A stretch of 64,000 nucleotides of DNA from Methanobacterium spitsbergense (GTDB lineage Archaea > Methanobacteriota > Methanobacteria > Methanobacteriales > Methanobacteriaceae). Position numbers and translations under genes: made by a program. The notes under the pieces are model-generated. The model had not been told where the DNA came from. It did no database searches and saw only the letters and a list, made by a program, of their open reading frames with translations. Location of the stretch: NCBI RefSeq assembly GCF_019931065.1, contig NZ_JAIOUQ010000017.1:1-64000 (forward strand), in the 5' to 3' direction. Positions 26,429-33,673 of the stretch are shown one piece after another. Each line of letters starts with the position of its first letter. Position 1 is the first letter of the stretch.

Positions 26429-26539
26429 AGGAGGCGGGCAGGGACGGATTAACCAAACTTCCATGGCACCCAAAAATAAAAAGAGATATTTTTTTGGTAA
26501 AAAATTGAGGTAGACAATCCCCACCCTATTTATTATATT
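26429..26539 (+). repeat. Foldable repeat element, copy 3 of 4
   Basis: This copy begins AGGAGGCGGGCAGGGA and ends TCCCCACCCTATTTATTATATT. The inner ACCAAA and TTTGGT arms are kept but the loop between them is longer and A-rich. The segment after the inner arm, AAAAAATTGAGG, is nearly the same as in copies 1 and 2. Confidence 0.6.
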
Positions 26540-26587
26540 GGGTGAATGTTGTATTTGATAATTGGGTTTATTATTTTTAATTAAATA

Positions 26588-26690
26588 AGGAGTAGGGGGA
26601 TGTAATTCTTATTTTTGAACAATTACTTTGGGGACGGCAATATGTTAAAAAAAATGAAGTGTACATTCCCCTGCCCTATTTATTATATTT
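26588..26690 (+). repeat. Foldable repeat element, copy 4 of 4
   Basis: The outer stem keeps its shape with other bases: GGGG (26596-26599) and ATGTA (26600-26604) face TACAT (26662-26666) and CCCC (26668-26671). GGGGAC is kept in the middle, the inner hairpin is weak, and the tail is CCTATTTATTATATT. The changed but still paired arm supports folding as the conserved property. Confidence 0.6.
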
Positions 26691-26826
26691 ATTTGATGTT
26701 CATATGAACCCCGAACAATTCGCTTTTTAAATATGGGTTTTATTGTATTCTAATGCTTATATTTAGGGCTTATTTTTTTTTTAATTTTTTATTTGGAATT
26801 AGTGTAAACAATGGAGGAATTATTTT

Positions 26827-27576
26827 ATGAGAACATTAGAAGCAGGTATGAGTGGAACAGATGTAACCACATTAAAAACATGGCTAAATAAATATGGATT
26901 CAAAGATGATAAAGGACTAAAACTAAACACTGGAAGTAACCTATTTGATGTATCTACCAGACAAGCACTTAAAAGATTTCAAAGGAAAGTAGGACTCGTG
27001 GACACCGGCAAATTTGATGCCATTACACAAAAAATGTTACCAAAATATAAGCCTGGTGACAGTGTACCAGTACAAAAAGATATTGATGGTTGCTGGACAA
27101 GTCCACGCTATTTGATGGATAGTAACATGAAACAAGACACTAATACATGGTGTGCCTTAAATGTAATCCAACAGGTCTGGAAAGAAATGTTTAATATATT
27201 CATCACAGAGGAAAGCCTCTATAAATATGGATACACCGGTCCATCAGGTACTGGTCCCGCTGAAATCAAAGCAATACTAATGAAATTAGCAAATAAATAC
27301 AACGTCAAAATCAAAATAGAAACCTACAGTAAAAAAGAAATTTCATGGGATGACATAGGGATAGCAGTTGCCAGAACAGATAAAGGCGTATTCTAACATG
27401 AATTATACATGGGCAAGTGGGGACATTGGGATTACTGCGTATCAGTCTGTGCAAAAAATATTTACATGGCAAACAGTCTGCAAGGTAAAGTCATAGGATA
27501 CCTAAAATCAGTAATGGAATCCTGGTTTAATGGAATTACAAGTGATGACAGTATATACATTGTATCGAGGGGTTAA
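26827..27576 (+). pseudogene. Pseudomurein hydrolase (lysin): PG_binding_1 plus C39-like peptidase, split by in-frame TAA
   Basis: The first part (189 residues) has a PG_binding_1-type wall-binding domain at about 5-72 (VTTLKTWLNKYGF, STRQALKRFQRKVGL, DAITQKMLP), then a papain-like/C39-like peptidase with nucleophile Cys109 in NTWCALNV. A TAA at 27394-27396 interrupts it, but the same frame continues to 27576 and contains the expected His block (GKWGHWDYCVSV). The stop falls where a Tyr codon would fit (GVF, stop, HELYMGKWGHW). The enzyme would cut the pseudomurein peptide during lysis. It is inactive unless the stop is read through or is a sequencing error. TAA is not the pyrrolysine codon. 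Confidence 0.7.
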
Positions 27577-27577
27577 A

Positions 27578-28054
27578 ATGCCAAAAACAGTTTATATGAA
27601 TAGTGATTTAATAAAAGATGTAAAAACAGACTTGAATTTCTTACAATCTGTGGGTAAGACATTAGATTTTTATGGAGTGCCATATAAGGCATTTGCTTAT
27701 CCTAAAGAGAAAAGTCCTCATTATTGGATTTTAAAGAATGCTCCCAAAGATGCGGTGATATTACATAATTCTTTGATGTGTGCTGGCACTATTGTTGATG
27801 TTTGTACTGCCTCTTATCAGAAATTAAAGGCAAATAGGAAGTTTTTATGGAACTATTTCACACCAACAGAAGATTATGCATTCAATGTTAACACACTTCC
27901 GAGGGCCAGGGATGATAATTTCAGTCCCGCATCATTAAAAGAATTAAATCAACCTGTTAGATACATGGTACAAAAAGGAAAATTCAATATTAGTTCCACT
28001 GTGGATCCTAGAAAGATTGGAAGGCAACTTGCAATGATGGCTTATATGCCATAG
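27578..28054 (+). CDS. Lysis-region protein of unknown function
   Basis: A 158-residue protein starting MPKTVYMNSDLIKDVKTDL, with GGGG shortly before ATG and only one base after the lysin stop. It looks alpha/beta: a strand TVYMNSD, a helix, then YGVPYKAFAYPKEKSP and APKDAVILHNSLMCAGTIVDV. There is no signal peptide or membrane segment. Coupling to the lysin gene suggests a part in lysis or wall handling. A more distal frame start at 27530 lies inside the lysin and lacks a site. Family not recognised. Confidence 0.55.
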   Translation: MPKTVYMNSDLIKDVKTDLNFLQSVGKTLDFYGVPYKAFAYPKEKSPHYWILKNAPKDAVILHNSLMCAGTIVDVCTASYQKLKANRKFLWNYFTPTEDYAFNVNTLPRARDDNFSPASLKELNQPVRYMVQKGKFNISSTVDPRKIGRQLAMMAYMP

Positions 28055-28066
28055 GGAGGTGTTAAA

Positions 28067-28183
28067 ACGTGCACTCCACAATCAATAGTAACATGCAACA
28101 AATGCGGTGAAATCTACAATACAGAAGTATTTGAATTCTGCCCTAAATGTAGCTCAACTGAAGACGTTAAACCTTCTCATTAA
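28067..28183 (+). CDS. Zinc-ribbon miniprotein, apparent ACG start
   Basis: An ideal GGGAGGTG site stands five bases before ACG 28067, and the frame from there encodes 38 residues with a full zinc ribbon: CNKCGEIYN and FEFCPKCSS. No ATG, GTG or TTG lies in this frame near the site. The strong coding signal and site make translation from ACG, or a recent change from ATG, likely. It ends the plus-strand provirus operon, right before a terminator hairpin. Confidence 0.5.
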   Translation, partial: TCTPQSIVTCNKCGEIYNTEVFEFCPKCSSTEDVKPSH

Positions 28184-28206
28184 TTTGAGAAGGAATCTTT
28201 TTTTAT
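28172..28206 (+). terminator. Terminator hairpin at the end of the provirus late operon
   Basis: CCTTCTCA and TGAGAAGG form an eight-base stem around a short AT loop, overlapping the stop codon of the zinc-ribbon miniprotein, and TCTTTTTTTATT follows. Orientation and position fit the end of the late transcript. The T-run also marks convergent ends with the minus-strand gene at 28206-28484. Confidence 0.65.
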
Positions 28207-28484
28207 TATATGAATATGGATAATATTGCAACAATACTAGAAATTACAGCTGCAATAGTTCCTATATTTGAAACTGATTTAACAGATTTACACAGCCATT
28301 TAATAGGATCATGAATATCAGTTCCCGCAATTATTACTGTTGCTTGAACTCCATTTTCTTTGCTTTTCTCATCCATTTCATGAATTTGATTTTCAATAAG
28401 TTTAACAGATTTATGACTATAAAAAGCTAATACGCCAAATATCAAAGCTATAACCATCCATATAACAGTTTTCATGTCAAACAT
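28206..28484 (-). CDS. Two-TM membrane protein, unknown function
   Basis: 92 residues, with AAAGGAGA before the ATG. An N-terminal hydrophobic helix (VIWMVIALIFGVLAFY) and a C-terminal one (IGTIAAVISSIVAILSIFI) enclose about 50 polar residues with one Cys. It lies convergent with the lysis genes near the presumed provirus end. It could be a lysogeny or exclusion factor, or a host gene. It is not a typical holin, because it is on the opposite strand. Confidence 0.55.
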   Translation of the reverse strand: MFDMKTVIWMVIALIFGVLAFYSHKSVKLIENQIHEMDEKSKENGVQATVIIAGTDIHDPIKWLCKSVKSVSNIGTIAAVISSIVAILSIFI

Positions 28485-28590
28485 TAAGAGATTCTCCTTT
28501 AATTATATATCTAGATTTTAGTGACCGAGTATTACATAAAACAAATGATTATCAATTTTGAATGAACAAAGAAATTTAATCTAAAAAACA

Positions 28591-28773
28591 TTAAAATAAT
28601 TTTGAAAGATCATTTCCATTGTTATCGATTTTACGACCACAAAAGGGACAAGGAAATATATCTACATAAGATTCCTTTATCTCATTACGTGCTGTTATGT
28701 ACTCTTTTTTTATTAATTTAATTTCTCCTCTACCACAAATACATAGATGAAATTCATTAATTGTTTCTGACAA
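28591..28773 (-). CDS. Small zinc-binding protein
   Basis: 60 residues from a TTG start at 28773 with GGTGAT upstream. CICG near the N terminus and CPFCG near the C terminus form a probable zinc site. The rest is polar. It lies between the membrane protein gene and the histone gene, where the provirus right end should be, and may belong to either side. Confidence 0.5.
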   Translation of the reverse strand: MSETINEFHLCICGRGEIKLIKKEYITARNEIKESYVDIFPCPFCGRKIDNNGNDLSKLF

Positions 28774-28832
28774 AATTATCACCAATTAATAATTAATTGT
28801 ATACTTAGATAAAATTGTTTAAAAGAGAATTA

Positions 28833-28855
28833 TGTGATGTTTATCACCAAAAACC
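28833..28855 (+). repeat. Palindrome plus CAAAAACC, copy downstream of histone gene
   Basis: GTGAT and ATCAC flank a four-base centre and are followed by CAAAAACC. The same arrangement occurs at 29211-29233 on the other side of the histone gene. It could be a paired operator or a dispersed repeat. Confidence 0.5.
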
Positions 28856-28906
28856 AGTCATACGTTGCGAGTGTAAAAAAAATAGAAGTAAAAAAGTAAA
28901 AAAGTA

Positions 28907-29116
28907 TTATTCTAATGCTTTAACTGCTAGTTCAATATCTGATGCTTTAACAGTTACTCTTCCTGCGTGTTTTGCAAGTAGAAGTGCTTGTTTGGAGATA
29001 TCTTCTCCACATTGTTCTAAAACTTTTGTTAAAGCTTCTTTTGCATCTTCACTTACTCTTTTTGCACCGGAATTTTTTATTATTCTTCCTATTGGAGCTA
29101 TTGGTAGTTCAGTCAT
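28907..29116 (-). CDS. Archaeal histone, HMf family
   Basis: A 69-residue histone-fold protein that binds and wraps DNA as dimers and longer stacks. The standard order is present: [20 protein letters not shown] (helix 1 and loop 1 with GAKRVS), the long central helix ([29 protein letters not shown]), then [17 protein letters not shown]. The length is that of HMfA/HMfB. GGTGAT precedes the ATG, and TATATA/TTTAAATA sequences upstream can serve as promoter. It stands alone, not in an operon. A matched pair of palindromic repeats flanks it. Confidence 0.97.
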   Translation of the reverse strand: MTELPIAPIGRIIKNSGAKRVSEDAKEALTKVLEQCGEDISKQALLLAKHAGRVTVKASDIELAVKALE

Positions 29117-29210
29117 TTTTTATCACCATATATAATTAATAAGTTCATTTATTTAAATACATTGAATTTTAATGGATTTTCATAACGATATATACTTTTT
29201 ATAAAGATTT

Positions 29211-29233
29211 TGTGATTATAATCACCAAAAACC
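29211..29233 (+). repeat. Palindrome plus CAAAAACC, copy upstream of histone gene
   Basis: GTGATTATAATCAC is a complete 14-base palindrome followed by CAAAAACC, about 95 bases upstream of the histone start codon. It matches the copy at 28833-28855. Its place upstream of the promoter would suit a regulator site. Confidence 0.5.
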
Positions 29234-29405
29234 GTGTAATATTAGTATAAAAAAAATAAAAATAGTTTTTAGGGAACCCCCCCTGGAACCCTAATGTTAT
29301 GAATCCACCTATAACAGTTACAAATATATTATATAATCCTAACTTATTAATACTTTTATATCTAAAAGCATATATTCTTGTCCCATTTCCAGGTAGATGT
29401 TTTTT

Positions 29406-29999
29406 TTATCCACCTAATTGGTTTATTATTTTTTGTAGTTGGGTTTTTAAATTTTCCATTACCTTATTATATTGCTTCAGATTATTGGCACTACTTCTCA
29501 AATCCTCAGCATATGCTTTATCGTCTCCATTTTCAAAGTCATTGGCACTTTTTTGATCTATGGCTGCTGATTCGTTTGTTAAAGACGATAGGTTATTAGT
29601 GATATTCGATAGATTACTTATTTCATTAGCAAGAGTTCCTTTTCCTATTAGTTTATATGCTAAAACACTACCCGCATAAAAATTATTATAATCGGTAAAA
29701 TTTTGATTTAAAAATCCAATTGGTGGAGAATTAAGATTTCGCATTTGATTAGCCATTTCAGATCTCTGGCTCTGAGACATAAACTTCAATGAAGGGTTAC
29801 TCTCAATAATATCCGCAGAATTTTCTAGATCACTAATAGTAGAATTATTATTCACTGGAAGTTGAGGCATTCCATTTAAATCATTATTAAAACTATCTAG
29901 TTCCATTGGCATTAAAACATTTGTTACTGCAACATAAAACAATCCATAAATACCAATTACAGCTACTAAAATAATCAATATTAAAATTTTTTTGTTCAT
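29406..29999 (-). CDS. Membrane-anchored helical protein, unknown function
   Basis: 197 residues with an N-terminal hydrophobic anchor (KILILIILVAVIGIYGLFYVAV) and an outside part rich in Asn, Ser and Leu. The C-terminal 90 residues are helical, probably coiled coil (LANEISNLSNITNNLSSLTNES to KVMENLKTQLQKIINQLGG). It has no lipobox. The overlapping plus-strand frames at 29299-29599 read as its shadow. Function unknown; its layout is like many methanogen surface-tethered proteins. Confidence 0.65.
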   Translation of the reverse strand: MNKKILILIILVAVIGIYGLFYVAVTNVLMPMELDSFNNDLNGMPQLPVNNNSTISDLENSADIIESNPSLKFMSQSQRSEMANQMRNLNSPPIGFLNQNFTDYNNFYAGSVLAYKLIGKGTLANEISNLSNITNNLSSLTNESAAIDQKSANDFENGDDKAYAEDLRSSANNLKQYNKVMENLKTQLQKIINQLGG

Positions 30000-30098
30000 C
30001 TTTCACACCATTTACATCACTTAAATTGAAATTTTGTTGAATATTCCATGGAAAGTTTGATTAAAAAGATCATTCTTCATTATTATCATCTATTACAC

Positions 30099-30120
30099 TC
30101 TGATTTAATTAAATGTTTTC
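30099..30120 (+). repeat. 22-base direct repeat, left copy
   Basis: TCTGATTTAATTAAATGTTTTC occurs here in 22 identical bases and again at 30549-30570, 450 bases away, on both sides of the gene at 30256-30519. It may be a trace of duplication or insertion, or a paired regulatory site. Confidence 0.7.
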
Positions 30121-30255
30121 AAAATATTTGTTGGTATTAAAATAAAGAAATTCAATGATAATATAAGTAATATAATAAATAAAGAATATTCTAGAGGTTC
30201 GTTTATATCGTATTAATGTTAATATATTTTGCTAAAATCTATTTAAGAGGTTTAA

Positions 30256-30519
30256 ATGTTAAGTCGACTGCCAAAACCTAAAATTAAAGACCCTAATCAT
30301 ACTTTAATTGGTATTATAATCATTCTAGTGCTAATAGTAGGGTTTACTGGAGGATATATCTTATTTTCTCACTCACAAACTCCGGTTATTACGTCTAATA
30401 CTAGCAACAATACTACTGTAAATAATACAACCTCACCTGTTAGCAATCAATCAATAGTTAAAAAAGAAGTAACTAATCCGCAAAAATCAAATCCACATAA
30501 GTCCAAATCCAAAAACTGA
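30256..30519 (+). CDS. Small single-TM protein with Ser/Thr/Asn-rich tail
   Basis: 87 residues: a basic N terminus (SRLPKPKIKDP), one membrane helix (LIGIIIILVLIVGFTGGYILF) and an outside tail rich in Thr, Asn, Ser and Lys. AGAGGT precedes the ATG. It is probably a host surface-anchored peptide. It lies inside a pair of identical 22-base repeats. No family known to me. Confidence 0.55.
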   Translation: MLSRLPKPKIKDPNHTLIGIIIILVLIVGFTGGYILFSHSQTPVITSNTSNNTTVNNTTSPVSNQSIVKKEVTNPQKSNPHKSKSKN

Positions 30520-30548
30520 TCCCTTTATTGGTTAATCATTAGTACATG

Positions 30549-30570
30549 TCTGATTTAATTAAATGTTTTC
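30549..30570 (+). repeat. 22-base direct repeat, right copy
   Basis: Identical in all 22 bases to 30099-30120. It lies between the small membrane protein gene and the FVTNSSS cassette. Confidence 0.7.
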
Positions 30571-30680
30571 CAAAAAAAATATGACTAAGACTTCAACTAA
30601 TAGAAATTTATTTAGAAAAATTTAAGCTTTAATAACTTAAATTGTTGATTGTAATACAGTAAATTATTTGGGGTGATATA

Positions 30681-31061
30681 TTGAAAATTAGAGGGGATTT
30701 TGTTACTAATAGTAGTTCTGTAAGTTATATTTTAACTATGAAAGAAGATCTATTCGATATGCAAATTAAAAAATTTAAAGAGTATAAACCCGAAATAATA
30801 CCTTTTCTTAATTATATTAAATCAAAAATCAAAAGTGGAGGAAATAAAGTCTTTATTGATAAAGAAGAATTATACTTTATGAAATTACAGTTTGGCAGTA
30901 CTGATATTAACCATCCTGAAGGATATTCCGAAGAAAATTTCTGGTCTAATACTGATTTTAGTAGTATAAAAGATGATGAGCTAGAAGAATTGTTTAAATT
31001 AGCAATAGTAGGAGGGCAGGATTTATTCGGTATTGGTGCAACTCAAATTCTTGCTAAATAA
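30681..31061 (+). CDS. FVTNSSS-motif protein A, candidate substrate of the radical SAM enzyme
   Basis: 126 residues from TTG 30681 with GGGGTGAT just upstream. The first 20 residues, MKIRGDFVTNSSSVSYILTM, are identical to those of the next gene, while the rest differs except for a Gly-Ala-Thr near the end (FGIGATQ and SNIGATR). A constant N terminus before a variable body is the layout of a leader peptide with a core. The motif resembles FVSNSSSSSF seen at the start of many uncharacterised small proteins. The two copies and a radical SAM gene follow each other closely. It may instead be an ordinary small folded protein. Confidence 0.65.
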   Translation: MKIRGDFVTNSSSVSYILTMKEDLFDMQIKKFKEYKPEIIPFLNYIKSKIKSGGNKVFIDKEELYFMKLQFGSTDINHPEGYSEENFWSNTDFSSIKDDELEELFKLAIVGGQDLFGIGATQILAK

Positions 31062-31089
31062 TTTAAAAAAGCTATTCGGAGGGAGTTTA

Positions 31090-31485
31090 ATGAAAATTAG
31101 GGGAGATTTTGTAACTAATAGTAGTTCTGTAAGCTATATTTTAACTATGAATGAAGATACCTTTGATGTAAGCATAGCTCAATGTGGAGATAGTGGTACT
31201 GGTCAATTCCTTAAGTTTGTAAAAGAAAAAATTAAAAATGAAGGAACTAGAACAGTTTTAAATGACGAAGAAATATATTCTTTGAAAATAACTTTTGTTA
31301 CGGATGAGGCTAGACCTATAGCTGGAATAAGTGATGATGGAACAATGGCAGAATTTTTAAATGTAATGCGTGATTTGGATATAAATAACTTAACCAATGA
31401 AGAATTAAATTCCTTTTTATATTGGACAATTTTATATCCAAATTACATTTCTAACATTGGAGCAACTAGAGTGGAGACTTATTAA
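31090..31485 (+). CDS. FVTNSSS-motif protein B, tandem paralogue
   Basis: 131 residues from ATG 31090 with GGAGGGAG upstream; the longer frame from 31033 would overlap protein A and lose the shared N terminus. Compared with protein A, codons 2-20 differ at four places, all synonymous, so the N terminus is held by selection. The body is acidic with Ser/Asn and ends in IGATRVETY. The radical SAM gene begins 10 bases after its stop, which indicates translational coupling. Confidence 0.65.
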   Translation: MKIRGDFVTNSSSVSYILTMNEDTFDVSIAQCGDSGTGQFLKFVKEKIKNEGTRTVLNDEEIYSLKITFVTDEARPIAGISDDGTMAEFLNVMRDLDINNLTNEELNSFLYWTILYPNYISNIGATRVETY

Positions 31486-31495
31486 TTGGAGTAAA

Positions 31496-32545
31496 ATGAT
31501 TAGAAAACATTTTGAGGATTATAATTTCGTTGGGATTCCTGAAACCGGTGTAACATTTAGATGGGGTAATAATCTTAAAGAAAATCCTTATATGGCTCCA
31601 TGGCCTGAATTGGCTGATATTTCCATATCCAATTATTGTACCAATGAGTGTGAATATTGTTATAGGTCTAGTAGTCAAGATGGCAAATTAATTTCTATTA
31701 ATGACTATGAATTCCTATTAAAACAATTGACAAGTGATAAATATGGTGCAGTATTTCAAGTTGCGTTAGGTGGAGGGGAACCTCTTCTTCATCCTGATTT
31801 TAATGAAATTTTAAAGATAACACGAGAAAAATTCAATATTATTCCTAATTATACTACAAGTGGAAAGTTTTTTGATAAGGAGAATATTGAAGCTACGAGA
31901 AAATATTGTGGTGCAATAGCAATTTCTTATGACCCATATAGAGATTTATCTTTAGATGATATCTCAGAAATTGGGGCTAATTTAAAACAGAATAATATTA
32001 AAGCCAACATTCATTATGTCATTTCTGAAAAAACATTAAATAATGCAATTGAGATAATTGAAGGAAAATATGATGAATATCTCATGAGTTTTAATGCAAT
32101 CATTTTTTTAACTCACAAACCCTTTGGAAGAGCAGATAATCAAGATTCTATCAAATCTCCAGATATGCTTAAATCATTCTTAAATTTGATTGATAATCCT
32201 ATTTCTAAAGTTAGAATGGGGTTTGATGCTTGTTTTGTTCCTCTTCTAATGAAAAATACTGACGTTGACAATAAAATGATAGATAGTTGTGAATGTGGAT
32301 TTTTTTCAGTTTATATCGATGAAAATTTAAATGTTATGCCATGTTCGTTTTGTAATGATGATAATTTCAAATATAATCTAAAAGAATTTAATTTTGGAGA
32401 AATATGGTTAGATAAATTCTCGGATTATAGGAACTTAATAACTGAATATGGTAGAATAGATTGTGATGATTGTGATAAATTAGATGATTGTAGAGGAAAA
32501 TGTCCATTTTTCGATGAATTATTTTTATGCAAGTTGATATCTTAA
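31496..32545 (+). CDS. Radical SAM/SPASM enzyme, probable peptide maturase
   Basis: 349 residues from ATG 31496, four bases behind GGAG. The radical SAM cluster motif is C48-x3-C52-x2-C55 (NYCTNECEYC), followed by LGGGEPLLHPDF for SAM binding. The C terminus is a SPASM domain: CECG, PCSFCNDD, then CDDCDKLDDCRGKCP and a final Cys, enough for two auxiliary iron-sulfur clusters. SPASM enzymes commonly modify ribosomal peptides (thioether, C-C links) or activate sulfatases; no sulfatase is near. The two FVTNSSS proteins upstream are the obvious candidate substrates. No leader-binding RRE domain was seen at the N terminus. Confidence 0.85.
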   Translation: MIRKHFEDYNFVGIPETGVTFRWGNNLKENPYMAPWPELADISISNYCTNECEYCYRSSSQDGKLISINDYEFLLKQLTSDKYGAVFQVALGGGEPLLHPDFNEILKITREKFNIIPNYTTSGKFFDKENIEATRKYCGAIAISYDPYRDLSLDDISEIGANLKQNNIKANIHYVISEKTLNNAIEIIEGKYDEYLMSFNAIIFLTHKPFGRADNQDSIKSPDMLKSFLNLIDNPISKVRMGFDACFVPLLMKNTDVDNKMIDSCECGFFSVYIDENLNVMPCSFCNDDNFKYNLKEFNFGEIWLDKFSDYRNLITEYGRIDCDDCDKLDDCRGKCPFFDELFLCKLIS

Positions 32546-32724
32546 AAAAAAATTGATATTATAATCGTTATATTCCCATTGGTACTTATTTTTCATAACT
32601 AAATATTTTTATGGAAAATTAACAATGTTATTTGGAGTGGGTACGAAGCATTTACAAACAATATATTAAATAAAAATTTTTAATAACAATTCTTTATTAA
32701 TTAGCTTTTACATATGACTTAATA

Positions 32725-33660
32725 ATGACTATACCGTCCTTATTAAATGATTACAGAAAATTTGAAAATATAGATAAAAATCCGGATAGAGATTATATGG
32801 ATTTATCTAATATTCCATTTGTATCTCCAGCAATGCTATTGCCCACTATACATTATGCAAGATCTAATTCAATTTTAACATTACACTGCCATAATAATGC
32901 AATTGGACATATAAATAAAATTTTGGGGAAATCTAATGGTAATAGTAATATGATTCCTCTAAATGTAATTAAGCTCAAGAATTATGATGATGAGGTTAAA
33001 ACTAACATTATAACAAGTATTGATCAAAAAATTCGTAAATTACTATTTCCCCATAATAAAAGAGGGCATGTTGAGTATGGAGGAGTAGGGGTATTCCCAT
33101 ATATAACTGGAGAAATATTCAGTAATGTGGAACAACACTCTAATGCTAATACAGTATACACTTATAGTCAAATATATCCAAATGAAGGATATATTGATGT
33201 GGCTATTTTAGACGATGGAATTTCTATTCCTGGGAAGTATGAACAATCAAGACCAGAATTCATTAATAACGACATTAATCCATACGAATTTAAAAATGAT
33301 TGTGAAGCAATATTTAGATCATTGAATGGTATATCTACAAAAGAAGGGTTCAAAAAATCAATGAACGGATTAGCATCTGAAGAGGATATTGTCAGAAATG
33401 ATAATATAGGTTACGGTATTAATACATCAATTAGAACAATAACGGAAGGGTTAGGTGGAAGTTTCTTAATTGCTTCTCGAAAAGGTATATGTCATCTTAC
33501 TCCTAATATGAAGAAAAAGTTTATAAAAGTTAAAGATAATAATATTCTTAATGGTACTTTAATTTGTATTCGATTTAAAAAAATTCAATTAGAACAAAAC
33601 GAATTCGAAGGGTATATAGAAAAGCATATTCCTATTCAAATTGAAGATGCAAAGTGGTAG
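32725..33660 (+). CDS. GHKL-type ATPase, anti-sigma-kinase-like
   Basis: 311 residues. The C-terminal half holds the GHKL set: N box GEIFSNVEQHS with E130 and N134, G1 box DVAILDDGIS (163-165 DDG), and G2 box GYGINTSIRTITEGLGG with a following strand FLIASRKG. The N-terminal 110 residues have FVSPAMLLPTIHYA, which resembles the STAS-like segment seen before such ATPases. There is no phosphoacceptor His, so it is likely a Ser/Thr kinase or switch of the SpoIIAB sort. The STAS-like gene follows within 13 bases. A 179-base spacer separates it from the radical SAM gene. Confidence 0.7.
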   Translation: MTIPSLLNDYRKFENIDKNPDRDYMDLSNIPFVSPAMLLPTIHYARSNSILTLHCHNNAIGHINKILGKSNGNSNMIPLNVIKLKNYDDEVKTNIITSIDQKIRKLLFPHNKRGHVEYGGVGVFPYITGEIFSNVEQHSNANTVYTYSQIYPNEGYIDVAILDDGISIPGKYEQSRPEFINNDINPYEFKNDCEAIFRSLNGISTKEGFKKSMNGLASEEDIVRNDNIGYGINTSIRTITEGLGGSFLIASRKGICHLTPNMKKKFIKVKDNNILNGTLICIRFKKIQLEQNEFEGYIEKHIPIQIEDAKW

Positions 33661-33673
33661 GGGGTTTTATTTT

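Noticed and set aside
25571..26690. CRISPR array
   Set aside because: Four similar units are present but they are about 100 bases, unevenly spaced, foldable, and contain a gene between them; no short regular repeats and spacers.
27394..27396. Pyrrolysine or selenocysteine recoding in the lysin
   Set aside because: The codon is TAA, whereas pyrrolysine uses TAG and selenocysteine TGA, so recoding by these routes does not apply.
29299..29599. Two plus-strand frames rich in Phe, Leu and Tyr
   Set aside because: They lie opposite a minus-strand anchored coiled-coil protein and look hydrophobic only because they mirror an Asn/Lys-rich helix.
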